Below are positions 1 to 8,778 of a DNA stretch of 64,000 bases, piece after piece. Origin of the DNA: Sulfidibacterium sp036244975. GTDB taxonomy: Bacteria; Bacteroidota; Bacteroidia; Bacteroidales; F082. Every line of letters begins with the position of its first letter. Within the stretch, counting starts at the first letter, position 1. A program made the position numbers and the translations under genes. A model generated the notes under the pieces. It saw nothing but the letters and a program-made list of their open reading frames with translations, was not told the DNA's origin and did not search any database. The stretch covers positions 1-64,000 of the forward strand of contig BTTE01000005.1 in assembly GCA_036244975.1 (NCBI GenBank). The letters run 5' to 3'.

Positions 1-1028
1 AACTTTCCCGCTTCTTTCACGGCCTGTTCCGAACCATAATGGATAAAATCTTCGTATTTCATCACTTCGGCCCGGATAAATCCACGCTCCAGGTCGCTGT
101 GTATCACGCCGGCTGCCTGTGGAGCTGTCATGCCTTTGCGAATGGTCCAGGCACGGTTTTCAGTTTTACCAATGGTAAAAAACGATTGCAGATTCAGCAC
201 ATCATAAGCGGCGCGTACCAGCTTGTTCACCCCGGGTTCTTTCAATCCGGCATCTTCAAGAAAAGCTTTCCGGTCTTCTTGATCATCCAGCTCAGCGATC
301 TCGGCTTCCAGCTCACCGGCAATAATCAACACCTTGGCATCTTCCGGCAAGGTTGCTTTGACCTTTTCCACGTAAGCGTTGCCTGAGACTGCCGAAGCAT
401 CATCCACGTTGCAAACATATATAACGGGTTTGGCAGTCAGCAACAGTAAATCGTGAATATACTGCTCATCTCCATCTTCAACGGGAGCCGTGCCGGCATT
501 ACCGAAATTTTCCAAATGTTCTTTGTAAATAGTCAGCGCTTCAACGCCTTTTTTTGCCTCTTTGTTACCGGTTTTGGCCAGTTTTTCCAGCCGTTGCAGC
601 TTACGCGTTACTAAATCCAGGTCGCGCACCTGTAATTCAAAATCCACAATTTCCAAGTCCCGCACCGGATCAACAGAGCCTTCGATGTGAGGCAGGTTAT
701 CATCGTCGAAGCAGCGCAGCACGTGAATCAGTGCATCGGTTTGCTGCACATCGGCCAGAAACTTGTTCCCGACGCCTTCGCCCTGGCTTGCGCCTTTGGC
801 AAGGCCGGGCAGATCGACAATCTCCACCGTGGCCGGGACAAGCTTGTCAGCCGGAAGCAGTTTATCCAATTCGTACAACCGCTGGTCGGGCACATCCACC
901 ACGCCAATGTTTGATTTGGTCGCGCTGAAAGCATAATTCGAGCTTTCCGCTTTGGTGTTCGACATACAGTTGAAAATGGTGGTTTTCCCCGTATTGGTCA
1001 ACCCGATAATTCCACAATTTAAGGCCAT
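1..1028 (-). CDS. ychF: Ribosome-associated GTPase/ATPase YchF (3' end cut by window edge)
   Basis: OBG-family P-loop NTPase that binds ribosomes and is reported to prefer ATP. The start is the ATG at 1028; 342 complete codons are present, so only about 20-25 C-terminal residues of the usual ~365 lie outside the window. Visible motifs: P-loop GLTNTGKTT near residue 9, the G3 region VDLPGLAKGASQGEGVGNKFL, and the family-typical HVLRCFDDDNLPHIEGSVDPVRD. The end of the visible part (AWTIRKG...APQAAGVIHSDLERGFIRAEV) is the TGS-like C-terminal domain. The P-loop differs from the GLPNVGKS of most bacteria; as far as I recall the Bacteroidales form commonly has T at these positions. It is transcribed divergently from the PfkB kinase, with a -7 box at 1095-1102. 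Confidence 0.96.
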   Translation of the reverse strand, partial: MALNCGIIGLTNTGKTTIFNCMSNTKAESSNYAFSATKSNIGVVDVPDQRLYELDKLLPADKLVPATVEIVDLPGLAKGASQGEGVGNKFLADVQQTDALIHVLRCFDDDNLPHIEGSVDPVRDLEIVDFELQVRDLDLVTRKLQRLEKLAKTGNKEAKKGVEALTIYKEHLENFGNAGTAPVEDGDEQYIHDLLLLTAKPVIYVCNVDDASAVSGNAYVEKVKATLPEDAKVLIIAGELEAEIAELDDQEDRKAFLEDAGLKEPGVNKLVRAAYDVLNLQSFFTIGKTENRAWTIRKGMTAPQAAGVIHSDLERGFIRAEVMKYEDFIHYGSEQAVKEAGK

Positions 1029-1094
1029 TTTATCAATATTTTTTATAAAAATTCCGGCAAAAACAGCACAGCTTGTTTTCACTTTTTGAAGCAG

Positions 1095-1102
1095 CAAAGA
1101 TA
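1095..1102 (-). promoter_or_regulatory. -7 promoter element of ychF
   Basis: TATCTTTG on the minus strand matches the Bacteroidota -7 consensus TAnnTTTG. It lies 66 nt before the ychF ATG. No convincing -33 TTG was seen. Confidence 0.6.
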
Positions 1103-1143
1103 CGGAATTCCGGCCGGATTAAAAATCCTCAAGCTCAATAGTT

Positions 1144-1160
1144 CGGGATGACATGTCCCG
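1144..1160. repeat. Short inverted repeat between divergent promoters
   Basis: CGGGA/TCCCG arms of 5 bp flank a 7-nt loop, between the ychF and PfkB-kinase promoters. It could be an operator or a chance hairpin; there is no T-tract, so it is not a terminator. Confidence 0.25.
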
Positions 1161-1203
1161 CACAATGGAAATATCATTTACAGTAAAACAGACCATTTTT
1201 CCC

Positions 1204-1211
1204 TATTTTTG
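1204..1211 (+). promoter_or_regulatory. -7 promoter element of the PfkB kinase
   Basis: TATTTTTG matches TAnnTTTG, 15 nt before the chosen ATG at 1227. A possible upstream TTG start at 1209 lies inside this box, which argues against it. Confidence 0.55.
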
Positions 1212-1226
1212 TGTAAAAATAAAAAT

Positions 1227-2138
1227 ATGGTTTATACGCTGGGCGAAATGTTGCTGGATGTGATGGTGGGACAGGAAACAGAAATTCCACGGGAAGCTTT
1301 TATAAAACACGGCCATCCCGGAGGGGCTATGCTCAATGCGGCGGTGTCGCTGGCGCGAAGCAGGGTGGATACGGCTTTAATTTCCGAAGCAGGGGATGAT
1401 GATGTGGCTGCTTTTCTTGTGGGCTTTTTACAGAAAAACGGTGTTCGGACACAATTCATAAAGCAGTATCCGCATTCTACGACATCAGTAGCTATTGCCC
1501 GGCTGGATGACCAAAAGAAAGCGCATTACACCTTCCTGGATAATTATCCTGACCGACGCAGCTTACTATCGCCCGGACATTTTTTATCTGACGACATTCT
1601 GCTTTTCGGCTCTTTGTACGCTCTTGACCCGGCAATCCGTCCGGAAATACAAAACATTTTATACGCCGCAATCGCAGCGAAAAGCATCCTTATGTATGAT
1701 CCCAACATCCGGAAGCCGGAACTGCTCACAAACAAAAAGCGAAAAAAGGCGCTCCTGGAAAACTTCCGGCTGGCGACAATCATCAAAGGCTCAGATGAAG
1801 ATTTTGATGCTGTTTTCGGTCGGCAGTCGGCTGAAAAGCACGCTTTATCTCTTCAAAAAATCAACCCTGAGGCACTGATTTTCATTACCCTCGGAGCAAA
1901 GGGGGCCTTGTCCGTTCGGGGAAACCGGATATTCAAAAAAGAAACCCTGAAAGTGCCAGTGGTCAGCACCATTGGCGCCGGAGATGGGTTTAATGCCGGT
2001 GTTATTGCGGAAATTGTGAACAGCAGGTTCACAAAAGGACAGCTCCCATGCAAAATGGAAAAACTACTGGAAGCCGGCATTGCTTACTCTGCAACCGTTT
2101 GTAGTTCGGCAGAGAACTACATTCCGGTAAAAATTTAG
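1227..2138 (+). CDS. PfkB-family carbohydrate kinase (fructokinase-like)
   Basis: 303-residue ribokinase/PfkB-superfamily sugar kinase that transfers phosphate from ATP to a sugar, probably fructose; the substrate is not provable from sequence. The N-terminal family signature is HPGGAMLNAAVSLAR near residues 30-45. The C-terminal signature is STIGAGDGFNAG, with the catalytic-base aspartate at D253. The length is normal for the family. I chose ATG 1227 because the alternative TTG at 1209 overlaps the -7 box. It stands alone, divergent from ychF; the next gene has its own promoter element. Other PfkB sugar kinases (ribokinase, 2-keto-3-deoxygluconate kinase) remain possible. Confidence 0.85.
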   Translation: MVYTLGEMLLDVMVGQETEIPREAFIKHGHPGGAMLNAAVSLARSRVDTALISEAGDDDVAAFLVGFLQKNGVRTQFIKQYPHSTTSVAIARLDDQKKAHYTFLDNYPDRRSLLSPGHFLSDDILLFGSLYALDPAIRPEIQNILYAAIAAKSILMYDPNIRKPELLTNKKRKKALLENFRLATIIKGSDEDFDAVFGRQSAEKHALSLQKINPEALIFITLGAKGALSVRGNRIFKKETLKVPVVSTIGAGDGFNAGVIAEIVNSRFTKGQLPCKMEKLLEAGIAYSATVCSSAENYIPVKI

Positions 2139-2197
2139 TCCGGACGTGATAAATAAGAAAGAGATGAAACAGCGCCGGTCGCTTATTATAATATTTC

Positions 2198-2205
2198 TAT
2201 TTTTG
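2198..2205 (+). promoter_or_regulatory. -7 promoter element ending 4 nt before the start codon
   Basis: TATTTTTG (TAnnTTTG consensus) is followed by only ACTT before the ATG at 2210. Transcription from it would begin at or beside the start codon. Confidence 0.5.
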
Positions 2206-2209
2206 ACTT

Positions 2210-5035
2210 ATGAATAAAAGATGGTTTCCTTCTTTGGTTTTGCTTCTGGCGCTCCTTTTGTTTTCGGGACAGGCTGAGGCACAGTATTTTCTCACCGGTC
2301 AGGACCCGGCTTCCATAAAATGGCGACAAATCAAAACCAAAGAATTCCGGCTGATTTTCCCCAAAGGCTATGAGAAAATCGCCAACTACTACATGAATTT
2401 ACTGCAGCTTTCGGCGCCTTACATAAACACCCCGTATCACGCCAAAATACGGCGGCTGAGCATTGTGTTGCACAACCGCTCCACCACCTCCAATGCCATG
2501 GTTTCGCCGGCGCCTTTTCATGCCGACTTTTTTGAAATGCCTTCGCAGGAAATCTATGCCCAAAACTGGCAAAAGCAACTCACACTGCACGAATACCGCC
2601 ATGCTGTTCAGCTGTTCAAAATGCGACAGGGTTTCGGCAATGTGATGTACTATCTTCTTGGTGACCAGGGAACGGCGGCGCTGTTCGGACTTTACCTGCC
2701 CATGTGGTTTGTGGAAGGCGATGCCGTCTGGAGCGAAACCGTCCACAGCAACAGCGGCCGCGGTCGTTTGCCTGAGTTTGTCTATCCGTTGAAAGCACAG
2801 GTGCTTGACAAGAAAATTTACGGCTACGACAAAGCCCAGTTCGGCTCCTACCGTAATTTTGTTCCCAACCATTATACGCTGGGCTACCAACTGGTTTCGG
2901 AAGGGATAAAAAACTATGGAACAGGACTTTGGAACGATGTGCTCAACCAGGTTTCACGAAAAGGCTACACCTTTGTTCCGTTTACCCACCGGCTGAAAAA
3001 AAACACCGGAAACAAAAAGGTTAAATTTTACAAAGCCACCATGGACGACCTGAAAAATCAGTGGCAGACGCAGGACAACAAACCAGTGAAAAACATTCCC
3101 GTATTTTCTGTATCCGACCGCTTTTATACCAGTTACCTCTTTCCACAGGTACTGTCCGATGGGAGCATAATTGCCGAAAAAACCTCCATTGACGACATCA
3201 ACCGTTTTGTAAAGATTGACACCAATGGAAAAGTTACGCGGCTGTTTACGCCCGGTTTCGACTTTGCAGAGTCGCTTTCAGCCAACGACAGCCTCATTTA
3301 CTGGAATGAAAAAGCCTTTGACCCGCGCTGGTCAAACCGTGATTATTCGGTCATAAAAGTTTACAACTACAAAACTAAAAAGCTGAAACAACTCACCCGC
3401 CGCAGCCGCTTTTTTGCCCCTGCACTGTCGCCTGATGGAAAAACTATTGTAGCCGTCAGGGTAGATACGCAGCAAAACTATTTCCTCGACTTTCTAAATG
3501 CCGCCACCGGAAAGAAACTACGGGAATTTCACATGCCCGGCAATCTCTTTTTTATGATGCCGCACTGGTCGGCTGATGGGAAAAATATCGTTACCGTTGT
3601 CCTCGGCGACAAAGGCAAATCCATCCTGCTGCTGAATACGTCCACCATGAAAGCAAGGCAGCTTCTTCCGTTTTCCTTTACGGAAATCAAATGGCCGGTG
3701 ATGTACGGCCGGCAGGTGGTTTATACGGGAGCTTACGAAGGCAGGGACAACCTGTATGCCATAAATGTTGCTACCGGCAAGACATATCGTGTTTTCAACA
3801 GCCGTTTTGGTGCTACCGGCGCCGCTTTTTCGCCCGGCGGCGGCAGCCTCTATTTTAGCCGCTACACCGCCGACGGCTATAAAACTGCTTCCCTGTCTTT
3901 TCGTCCCGATTCTTTGAAACCGTTTGATGTTACCACAACGCATTATGAATACCTTGTGGACAAGTTGCGCGGGAAGAACACTTTTGACCTCGATGATTCC
4001 ATCGTCCCCGAAAAAAAATATCCCGATAAGAAGTACAGCCGGCTGGGTCATCTTTTTAACCCACACTCCTGGGCGCCGTTTTCGCTTGATATGGACAGTT
4101 ATACTGTCAGGCCGGGCGTTATGCTCATGTCGCAAAACGACCTGAGTACAGCCGTTACTCTTCTCGGCTGGACCTACAACCGGAACGAACGAACCGGAAA
4201 ATTTAATTTCAGTTTTCGCTACCTCGGCTGGTATCCGGCCATGGGTATCGGGGTAACGTATGGTAACCGTCGCAGCTGGTTTATCGATAACAACGGCTTT
4301 TCGCATGAGGTTTTCTGGCACGAAACACATCTCTCTTACAACATTAGTTTGCCGTTGAACTTTACCCACAGCAAATGGATTAACGGATTGCAGCCCTATG
4401 TGGCTTTTTCCGAAAAATTCCTGCAAATGGGAGCCGGCTACCCGTATAAATTTAAAGAAAACCGCGTAACCACCATGCACTATGAGTTTTATGCCTATAA
4501 CATGTACAAGCGCTCACCAAAAGATTTGTATGCCAAATGGGGACAGGATATTCAGATTGATTACCAGAATACACTGTTTTCCGATAATCCGGGCAACCAG
4601 TTTGCCGTACAAAGTCATTTTTATTTCCCCGGTTTTGCCCGGCATCAGGGGCTGGCGTTCTATCTCGGGTACGACAAACAGTTACGGGGTAATTATTCTT
4701 TCAGTACGCTGGTGGATATTCCGCGTGGCTATGTAAACATTTACGAAGATAAAATGATTGTTTTCAAAACCGATTATGCATTTCCCATTGCCTATCCCGA
4801 CATAGACTGGCAGGGTGTGATGTATCTGAAACGGATTTATGCCCATGCCTTTTACGATTTTATGAGAGGGGAAACTGCCGGTGTGGATACGGACTACAGC
4901 AGCACCGGACTGGAACTTTACACCGACTGGAATTTTTTGAGCTTTTTTCCCGATGTTATGCTGGGATTACGCTGGTCATATGGCATTCATCAGGGTTCGC
5001 AAACCTTTGATATTCTATTTCGTATGAATTTTTAA
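2210..5035 (+). CDS. Predicted outer-membrane protein: metalloprotease-like domain, beta-propeller, C-terminal barrel
   Basis: 941 residues; I know no characterised homologue. Residues 1-24 form a signal peptide ending AEA. Residues ~40-230 look like a gluzincin peptidase domain: LTLHEYRHAVQ contains HEXXH (H127-E128...H131), and the following PMWFVEGDAVWSET places E169 where the third zinc ligand of MA-clan peptidases lies. Residues ~300-590 contain repeated strands of the TolB/PD40 propeller type (FFAPALSPDGKTIVAV, MPHWSADGKNIVTV, GAAFSPGGGSLYFS). Residues ~640-941 are rich in alternating aromatic strands and end in ...LFRMNF, a terminal Phe as in outer-membrane barrels. Inference: a barrel-anchored protease with a propeller on the periplasmic or surface side. 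Proteolytic activity is unproven. Confidence 0.72.
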   Translation: MNKRWFPSLVLLLALLLFSGQAEAQYFLTGQDPASIKWRQIKTKEFRLIFPKGYEKIANYYMNLLQLSAPYINTPYHAKIRRLSIVLHNRSTTSNAMVSPAPFHADFFEMPSQEIYAQNWQKQLTLHEYRHAVQLFKMRQGFGNVMYYLLGDQGTAALFGLYLPMWFVEGDAVWSETVHSNSGRGRLPEFVYPLKAQVLDKKIYGYDKAQFGSYRNFVPNHYTLGYQLVSEGIKNYGTGLWNDVLNQVSRKGYTFVPFTHRLKKNTGNKKVKFYKATMDDLKNQWQTQDNKPVKNIPVFSVSDRFYTSYLFPQVLSDGSIIAEKTSIDDINRFVKIDTNGKVTRLFTPGFDFAESLSANDSLIYWNEKAFDPRWSNRDYSVIKVYNYKTKKLKQLTRRSRFFAPALSPDGKTIVAVRVDTQQNYFLDFLNAATGKKLREFHMPGNLFFMMPHWSADGKNIVTVVLGDKGKSILLLNTSTMKARQLLPFSFTEIKWPVMYGRQVVYTGAYEGRDNLYAINVATGKTYRVFNSRFGATGAAFSPGGGSLYFSRYTADGYKTASLSFRPDSLKPFDVTTTHYEYLVDKLRGKNTFDLDDSIVPEKKYPDKKYSRLGHLFNPHSWAPFSLDMDSYTVRPGVMLMSQNDLSTAVTLLGWTYNRNERTGKFNFSFRYLGWYPAMGIGVTYGNRRSWFIDNNGFSHEVFWHETHLSYNISLPLNFTHSKWINGLQPYVAFSEKFLQMGAGYPYKFKENRVTTMHYEFYAYNMYKRSPKDLYAKWGQDIQIDYQNTLFSDNPGNQFAVQSHFYFPGFARHQGLAFYLGYDKQLRGNYSFSTLVDIPRGYVNIYEDKMIVFKTDYAFPIAYPDIDWQGVMYLKRIYAHAFYDFMRGETAGVDTDYSSTGLELYTDWNFLSFFPDVMLGLRWSYGIHQGSQTFDILFRMNF

Positions 5036-5052
5036 ACATAAACCATAAAATC

Positions 5053-5424
5053 ATGATGTATTCCATTTTAAAATTCCTGAGCACGGTAATTTCCATATTG
5101 ATAATCGGCGCGCTGCTTCCGGGTATTCGTATTAAAGGTTCCACTTTTTTGACAGCCGGTCTTGTTGCCATCGTGCTGGCCATTCTGAACTTTCTAATTT
5201 ATCCTTTTATGATGATTTTAACGCTGCCCATCACCATTCTTACCTTTGGGCTTTTCCTGCTGGTCATCAATGCGTTCATTATTAAAATGGTCTCCTGGAT
5301 CATTCCCCAATTTGAAGTGGATAATTTCTGGTGGGCACTGTTTTTCAGTATTCTGCTCAGCGCCGTTATGCTTTTCTTTGAGATGTTTCTTCTTCCCAAC
5401 AGCCAAATAACAGGTTACAAATAA
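5053..5424 (+). CDS. Small four-helix membrane protein, phage-holin-like/YvlD family
   Basis: 123 residues, almost entirely hydrophobic with about four predicted transmembrane segments. The pattern GALLPGIRIKG followed by LTAGLVAIVLAILNFLIYPFMMILTLPITILTFGLFL is typical of the COG1950 (YvlD/'phage holin family 4') group. Members are common in bacterial chromosomes and are not evidence of a prophage; their role is unknown, with suggested links to envelope stress. It starts 17 nt after the 941-residue protein and is probably co-transcribed. Two ATGs stand in tandem (5053, 5056); either could be used. It converges with the sensor kinase operon. Confidence 0.8.
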   Translation: MMYSILKFLSTVISILIIGALLPGIRIKGSTFLTAGLVAIVLAILNFLIYPFMMILTLPITILTFGLFLLVINAFIIKMVSWIIPQFEVDNFWWALFFSILLSAVMLFFEMFLLPNSQITGYK

Positions 5425-5469
5425 TACGTAATAACTTTCGCCCGAGGTGCTCCCTAACTATGTGTCCGG

Positions 5470-8400
5470 TTAACTCTTCTTCAAGTACTTGTCCAGTACT
5501 TTGAAAAGGGCCGCCTTTCGTGTGGGTTTGCGAAGGAAGGCAACACAGCCGACTGCTTTGGCTTCTTCCTGATTTTCCAATGAGGTGTAAGCAGTTTGGG
5601 CTATTACGATTAAATCCGGATTCTGTTTTTTTATCAATTGGGTGGCTTCCAGACCGCTCATGTCGGGCATTTTTATATCCATAAGTACCAATTTTATTTC
5701 CGGATATTTAGTGCAAAATGCCACAGCTTCTTTTCCATTAATGGCATGTAGAACCTTTATGCCGGATTGGTATTTTTTCAAAAGAATCTCGAGATACTGG
5801 TAGTTTACTTCTTCGTCTTCCGTTACCAAAACAGTGATACGTTCCGGCGATGATTCCGTGGTCGTTTCCAGCATTTTTATTAACTCCGGATGAACCGGTT
5901 GGTAAGGAACTTCCACAAAAAACGTAGAGCCTTTTCCTTTCTCTGATTCGAGACGGATTTTTCCGTTCAGCAATTCGATATTTCCTTTTACGATGGACAA
6001 TCCGAGTCCCAGCCCTCCGGCATTTCGGGTGAGTTTTTTATCTTCCTGCGAAAACTGCTCAAAAATAAGCTCCCGGGCATCATAACTTATGCCAATACCG
6101 GTATCTTTTACATAAAATTCCAGTTTGTTTCCCTTCCGGTTGTACCCCATTTCCACATACCCCTGCTGGGTAAACTTCAGGGCATTCTCCAGCAGGTTGT
6201 CAATAATCTTATGCAGTTTTTCTCCATCAACATAAATCCGGGCTGCCTCGTCGGGCAAACCTTTTTTTACATACAACGACAAACCTTTATTTTTGGCTTT
6301 CCTGTCGAATTCGGAAAAACATTGCATAAGTATTTCGTTGATGTTTAGTTTAGCATCTTCTTTTTTAACCTGATGGGTTTGCAATTTTGAAACTTCCAGT
6401 ATCTCATCAATAATGTGTAGCAGCTGCCGGGTGCTGTTTTGGATAATCTGCACATAATTTTTTCTGTTCCCCGGGCTAAGGTTATCATCATCGAGCAGGG
6501 AAGCAAAACCCATAATCCCGTTCATTGGTGTGCGGATTTCATGCGACATGTTGGCCAGGAACTCACTTTTCAGCTTATCGCTTTCTTCTGCCTGTTGTTT
6601 GGCTTTCTTTAGTTTGGCCTCCATCTCTTTTTGGTCGGTAATATCCTCTTTAACACCAATATAATGTGTTGTCTCTCCTTTGTCGTTTTTGACCGGTGAG
6701 ATGCTGACCAACTCCCAATAAAGAGTGTTGTCTTTTTTGCGGTTTATTAACTCGCCATGCCACTCTTTCCCCGCGGTAATGGTTTCCCAAAGCTCTTTGT
6801 AGAGGTTGTCCGGCATTTTTCCGGATTTTAAAATACGAGGACTCTGTCCCAGGGCTTCTTCTGCACTGTAGCCGCTCACCTCGGTAAATTTCTTGTTCAC
6901 ATATTGAATTTTTCCGTCAAGATCAGTAATTACAATGGAAGCCGGACTCTGCTCCACACCCAACGAAAGCTGCCGGATTTTTTCTTCGGATTTTTTCCGC
7001 TCACTAATATCGCGGGCAATACTCAATACATATTTTTCATTACCAATTTTAACCAGGCCCGAATTAATCTCCACCGGAAATTTCCAACCGTCTTTTCTGA
7101 GAAAAACGGTTTCAAACTCCAGCATTTTCCCCAATTCAAATTTATCCCAGTACTGTGCTTTTTGCTTTCTGGCTAGTGCCGGTGGAACCAGGGCAAAAGC
7201 TTTCATACGCAACAAATCCTTCAATGAATAGCCGAGGCTTGTAGCCGTTTTCTCATTGGCATCTACAATATTACCATCCATATCACAGAGGAAAATAGCA
7301 TCCCCGGCTTGTTGCATGACTGTTTTGTACCGTTCGTTGCTGGCTTTTAGCCGGGCAAGGGCATTTTTTCGCTCAATGAAAAGGGCTAACTGATTAGAAA
7401 TAAAGTTAAGCAATTCTTCATCTCTTTTCGAAAATGCATTAGGATTTTTATAATGCTGGAGGGCCATAACGCCGATAAAGTTACCTTTATTTATCAGAGG
7501 AATTCCCATCCAGACAGCGGCATAGGGGCCTATTTTCTCTACCTCTCCTTTTTTCTCCAGTTTTTCAAATTGGGATTTTGTTAGAACCAACAATTCCCTT
7601 TTGCGGCGGACATATTCAATCAGCCCTTTTCTTGAATCGGAAAGCGAGGTACGATAGGCAGCCTTCTTTTTGTCTCCCTGGTAAGGAAAAGAATAAAGAT
7701 GTTTTTTGGCATCATACAAAGCCACATAAGCATGGTTGAATTCAACTACCTGTTCAATAATTTCAAAAACTTTTGCAAGAAAATCTTTCAGCTCCTCCTC
7801 CGAAGCAGCGGCGTGGGCAATATCAAAAAGTATCTTTTGCCGGAGGACCGTTTCGCGGTTTTCCTTTTCTGCCTGTATGTGGAACAAGGCATAGGCCAGG
7901 TCGCCGGTAACCTCACGGAACAACTCAAGTTCTTCCTCGTTTAGGATAACATCCGGAGGAACACTAATGGTAATTACTCCAAATTTCTTTTTTTGATAAA
8001 TCAGCATTTTGCTTAGTGCAAAACGGGTAGGGTAGGCTTTGCCTAGAGGACATTTTTCCAACGTTTTAATGTTGTGTTCAAGGGTAACGATTCCGTTGGT
8101 TTGCTCAGCCTGTATTACGCATGGAGGCCATTTGTCCTTGTGCATGTTCTCTGCGAGAAGCCTAAAGTCTTCCGGTTTGAAACCCGAAAAAGCATTGATG
8201 TTTCCCAGTTTTCCCTCTTTGTCGAACAACGATATCCAGGCTGCCACATAACTCTGCTCGCCGGTAAACATTTCACAGGCTTGTTGTATCAGCTTTTGTT
8301 CATTGTTTTCGCGGGTAATCAGCTGGTTGATATTCCGGATAGCTTTTAAAATACGGTTTAAATGCCGCACGGTACTATCAGCGAGCTGTTTTTCGTATTC

Positions 8401-8775
8401 TGTTTTTTTCTGTGCAATGGCTCCTTTAACCGCTTCTCCGATCCGGGTAATATGCTCCTTAATGACATAGTCATCAGCCCCGGCTTTCATGCATTTTACT
8501 GCCGTAGCCTCGTTGGTTGAACCGGTAGTAATAACGAAGGGTAAAAACGGTTTTTCTTTGTTCCTGATTTGCAATGCTTCCATCCCATCAAAGGCCGGGA
8601 GTACATAATCGGAAATCACAATATCGTATGGTTGTATTATTTCAGCCAGATATTCTTTTCTTGTTTCAATCACTTTTAGCTCAATATGCTCAAAGCTTTT
8701 CAACAATGCTCTTTTCAACAACTTAACATCTGCTGCATTGTCCTCAAGTAACAATATTTTTAATGTCTTTTTCAT
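5470..8775 (-). CDS. Hybrid sensor histidine kinase REC-GAF-GAF-PAS-PAS-HisKA-HATPase-REC
   Basis: 1101-residue soluble hybrid kinase with no transmembrane segment. Order: receiver at residues ~5-125 (phosphoacceptor D56 in VISDYVLP, K in VIKEH); two GAF-like domains at ~130-300 and ~310-460; two PAS domains at ~470-595 and ~600-725; HisKA with H745 in ANMSHEIRTPMNG; HATPase with NLLENALKF, KDTGIG and GGLGLGLSIVKG; C-terminal receiver with D1033 in LVLMDIKMPDMSG and a KPT lysine motif. Having receivers at both ends suggests it both receives phosphate from another kinase and relays it onward. Its start lies 3 nt after the stop of the upstream five-PAS kinase, so the two are an operon and a likely phosphorelay pair. 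No DNA-binding output is encoded nearby; the signal is unknown. Confidence 0.93.
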   Translation of the reverse strand: MKKTLKILLLEDNAADVKLLKRALLKSFEHIELKVIETRKEYLAEIIQPYDIVISDYVLPAFDGMEALQIRNKEKPFLPFVITTGSTNEATAVKCMKAGADDYVIKEHITRIGEAVKGAIAQKKTEYEKQLADSTVRHLNRILKAIRNINQLITRENNEQKLIQQACEMFTGEQSYVAAWISLFDKEGKLGNINAFSGFKPEDFRLLAENMHKDKWPPCVIQAEQTNGIVTLEHNIKTLEKCPLGKAYPTRFALSKMLIYQKKKFGVITISVPPDVILNEEELELFREVTGDLAYALFHIQAEKENRETVLRQKILFDIAHAAASEEELKDFLAKVFEIIEQVVEFNHAYVALYDAKKHLYSFPYQGDKKKAAYRTSLSDSRKGLIEYVRRKRELLVLTKSQFEKLEKKGEVEKIGPYAAVWMGIPLINKGNFIGVMALQHYKNPNAFSKRDEELLNFISNQLALFIERKNALARLKASNERYKTVMQQAGDAIFLCDMDGNIVDANEKTATSLGYSLKDLLRMKAFALVPPALARKQKAQYWDKFELGKMLEFETVFLRKDGWKFPVEINSGLVKIGNEKYVLSIARDISERKKSEEKIRQLSLGVEQSPASIVITDLDGKIQYVNKKFTEVSGYSAEEALGQSPRILKSGKMPDNLYKELWETITAGKEWHGELINRKKDNTLYWELVSISPVKNDKGETTHYIGVKEDITDQKEMEAKLKKAKQQAEESDKLKSEFLANMSHEIRTPMNGIMGFASLLDDDNLSPGNRKNYVQIIQNSTRQLLHIIDEILEVSKLQTHQVKKEDAKLNINEILMQCFSEFDRKAKNKGLSLYVKKGLPDEAARIYVDGEKLHKIIDNLLENALKFTQQGYVEMGYNRKGNKLEFYVKDTGIGISYDARELIFEQFSQEDKKLTRNAGGLGLGLSIVKGNIELLNGKIRLESEKGKGSTFFVEVPYQPVHPELIKMLETTTESSPERITVLVTEDEEVNYQYLEILLKKYQSGIKVLHAINGKEAVAFCTKYPEIKLVLMDIKMPDMSGLEATQLIKKQNPDLIVIAQTAYTSLENQEEAKAVGCVAFLRKPTRKAALFKVLDKYLKKS

Positions 8776-8778
8776 AAC

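Noticed and set aside
3518..4480. 320-codon open frame on the minus strand
   Set aside because: It lies wholly inside the 941-residue outer-membrane protein gene, has no recognisable domain, and its composition (basic, His/Arg-rich) is that of an antisense shadow.
5053..5424. 'Phage holin' annotation as evidence of a prophage
   Set aside because: The family is widespread in bacterial chromosomes; no other phage genes, integrase or attachment site are present.
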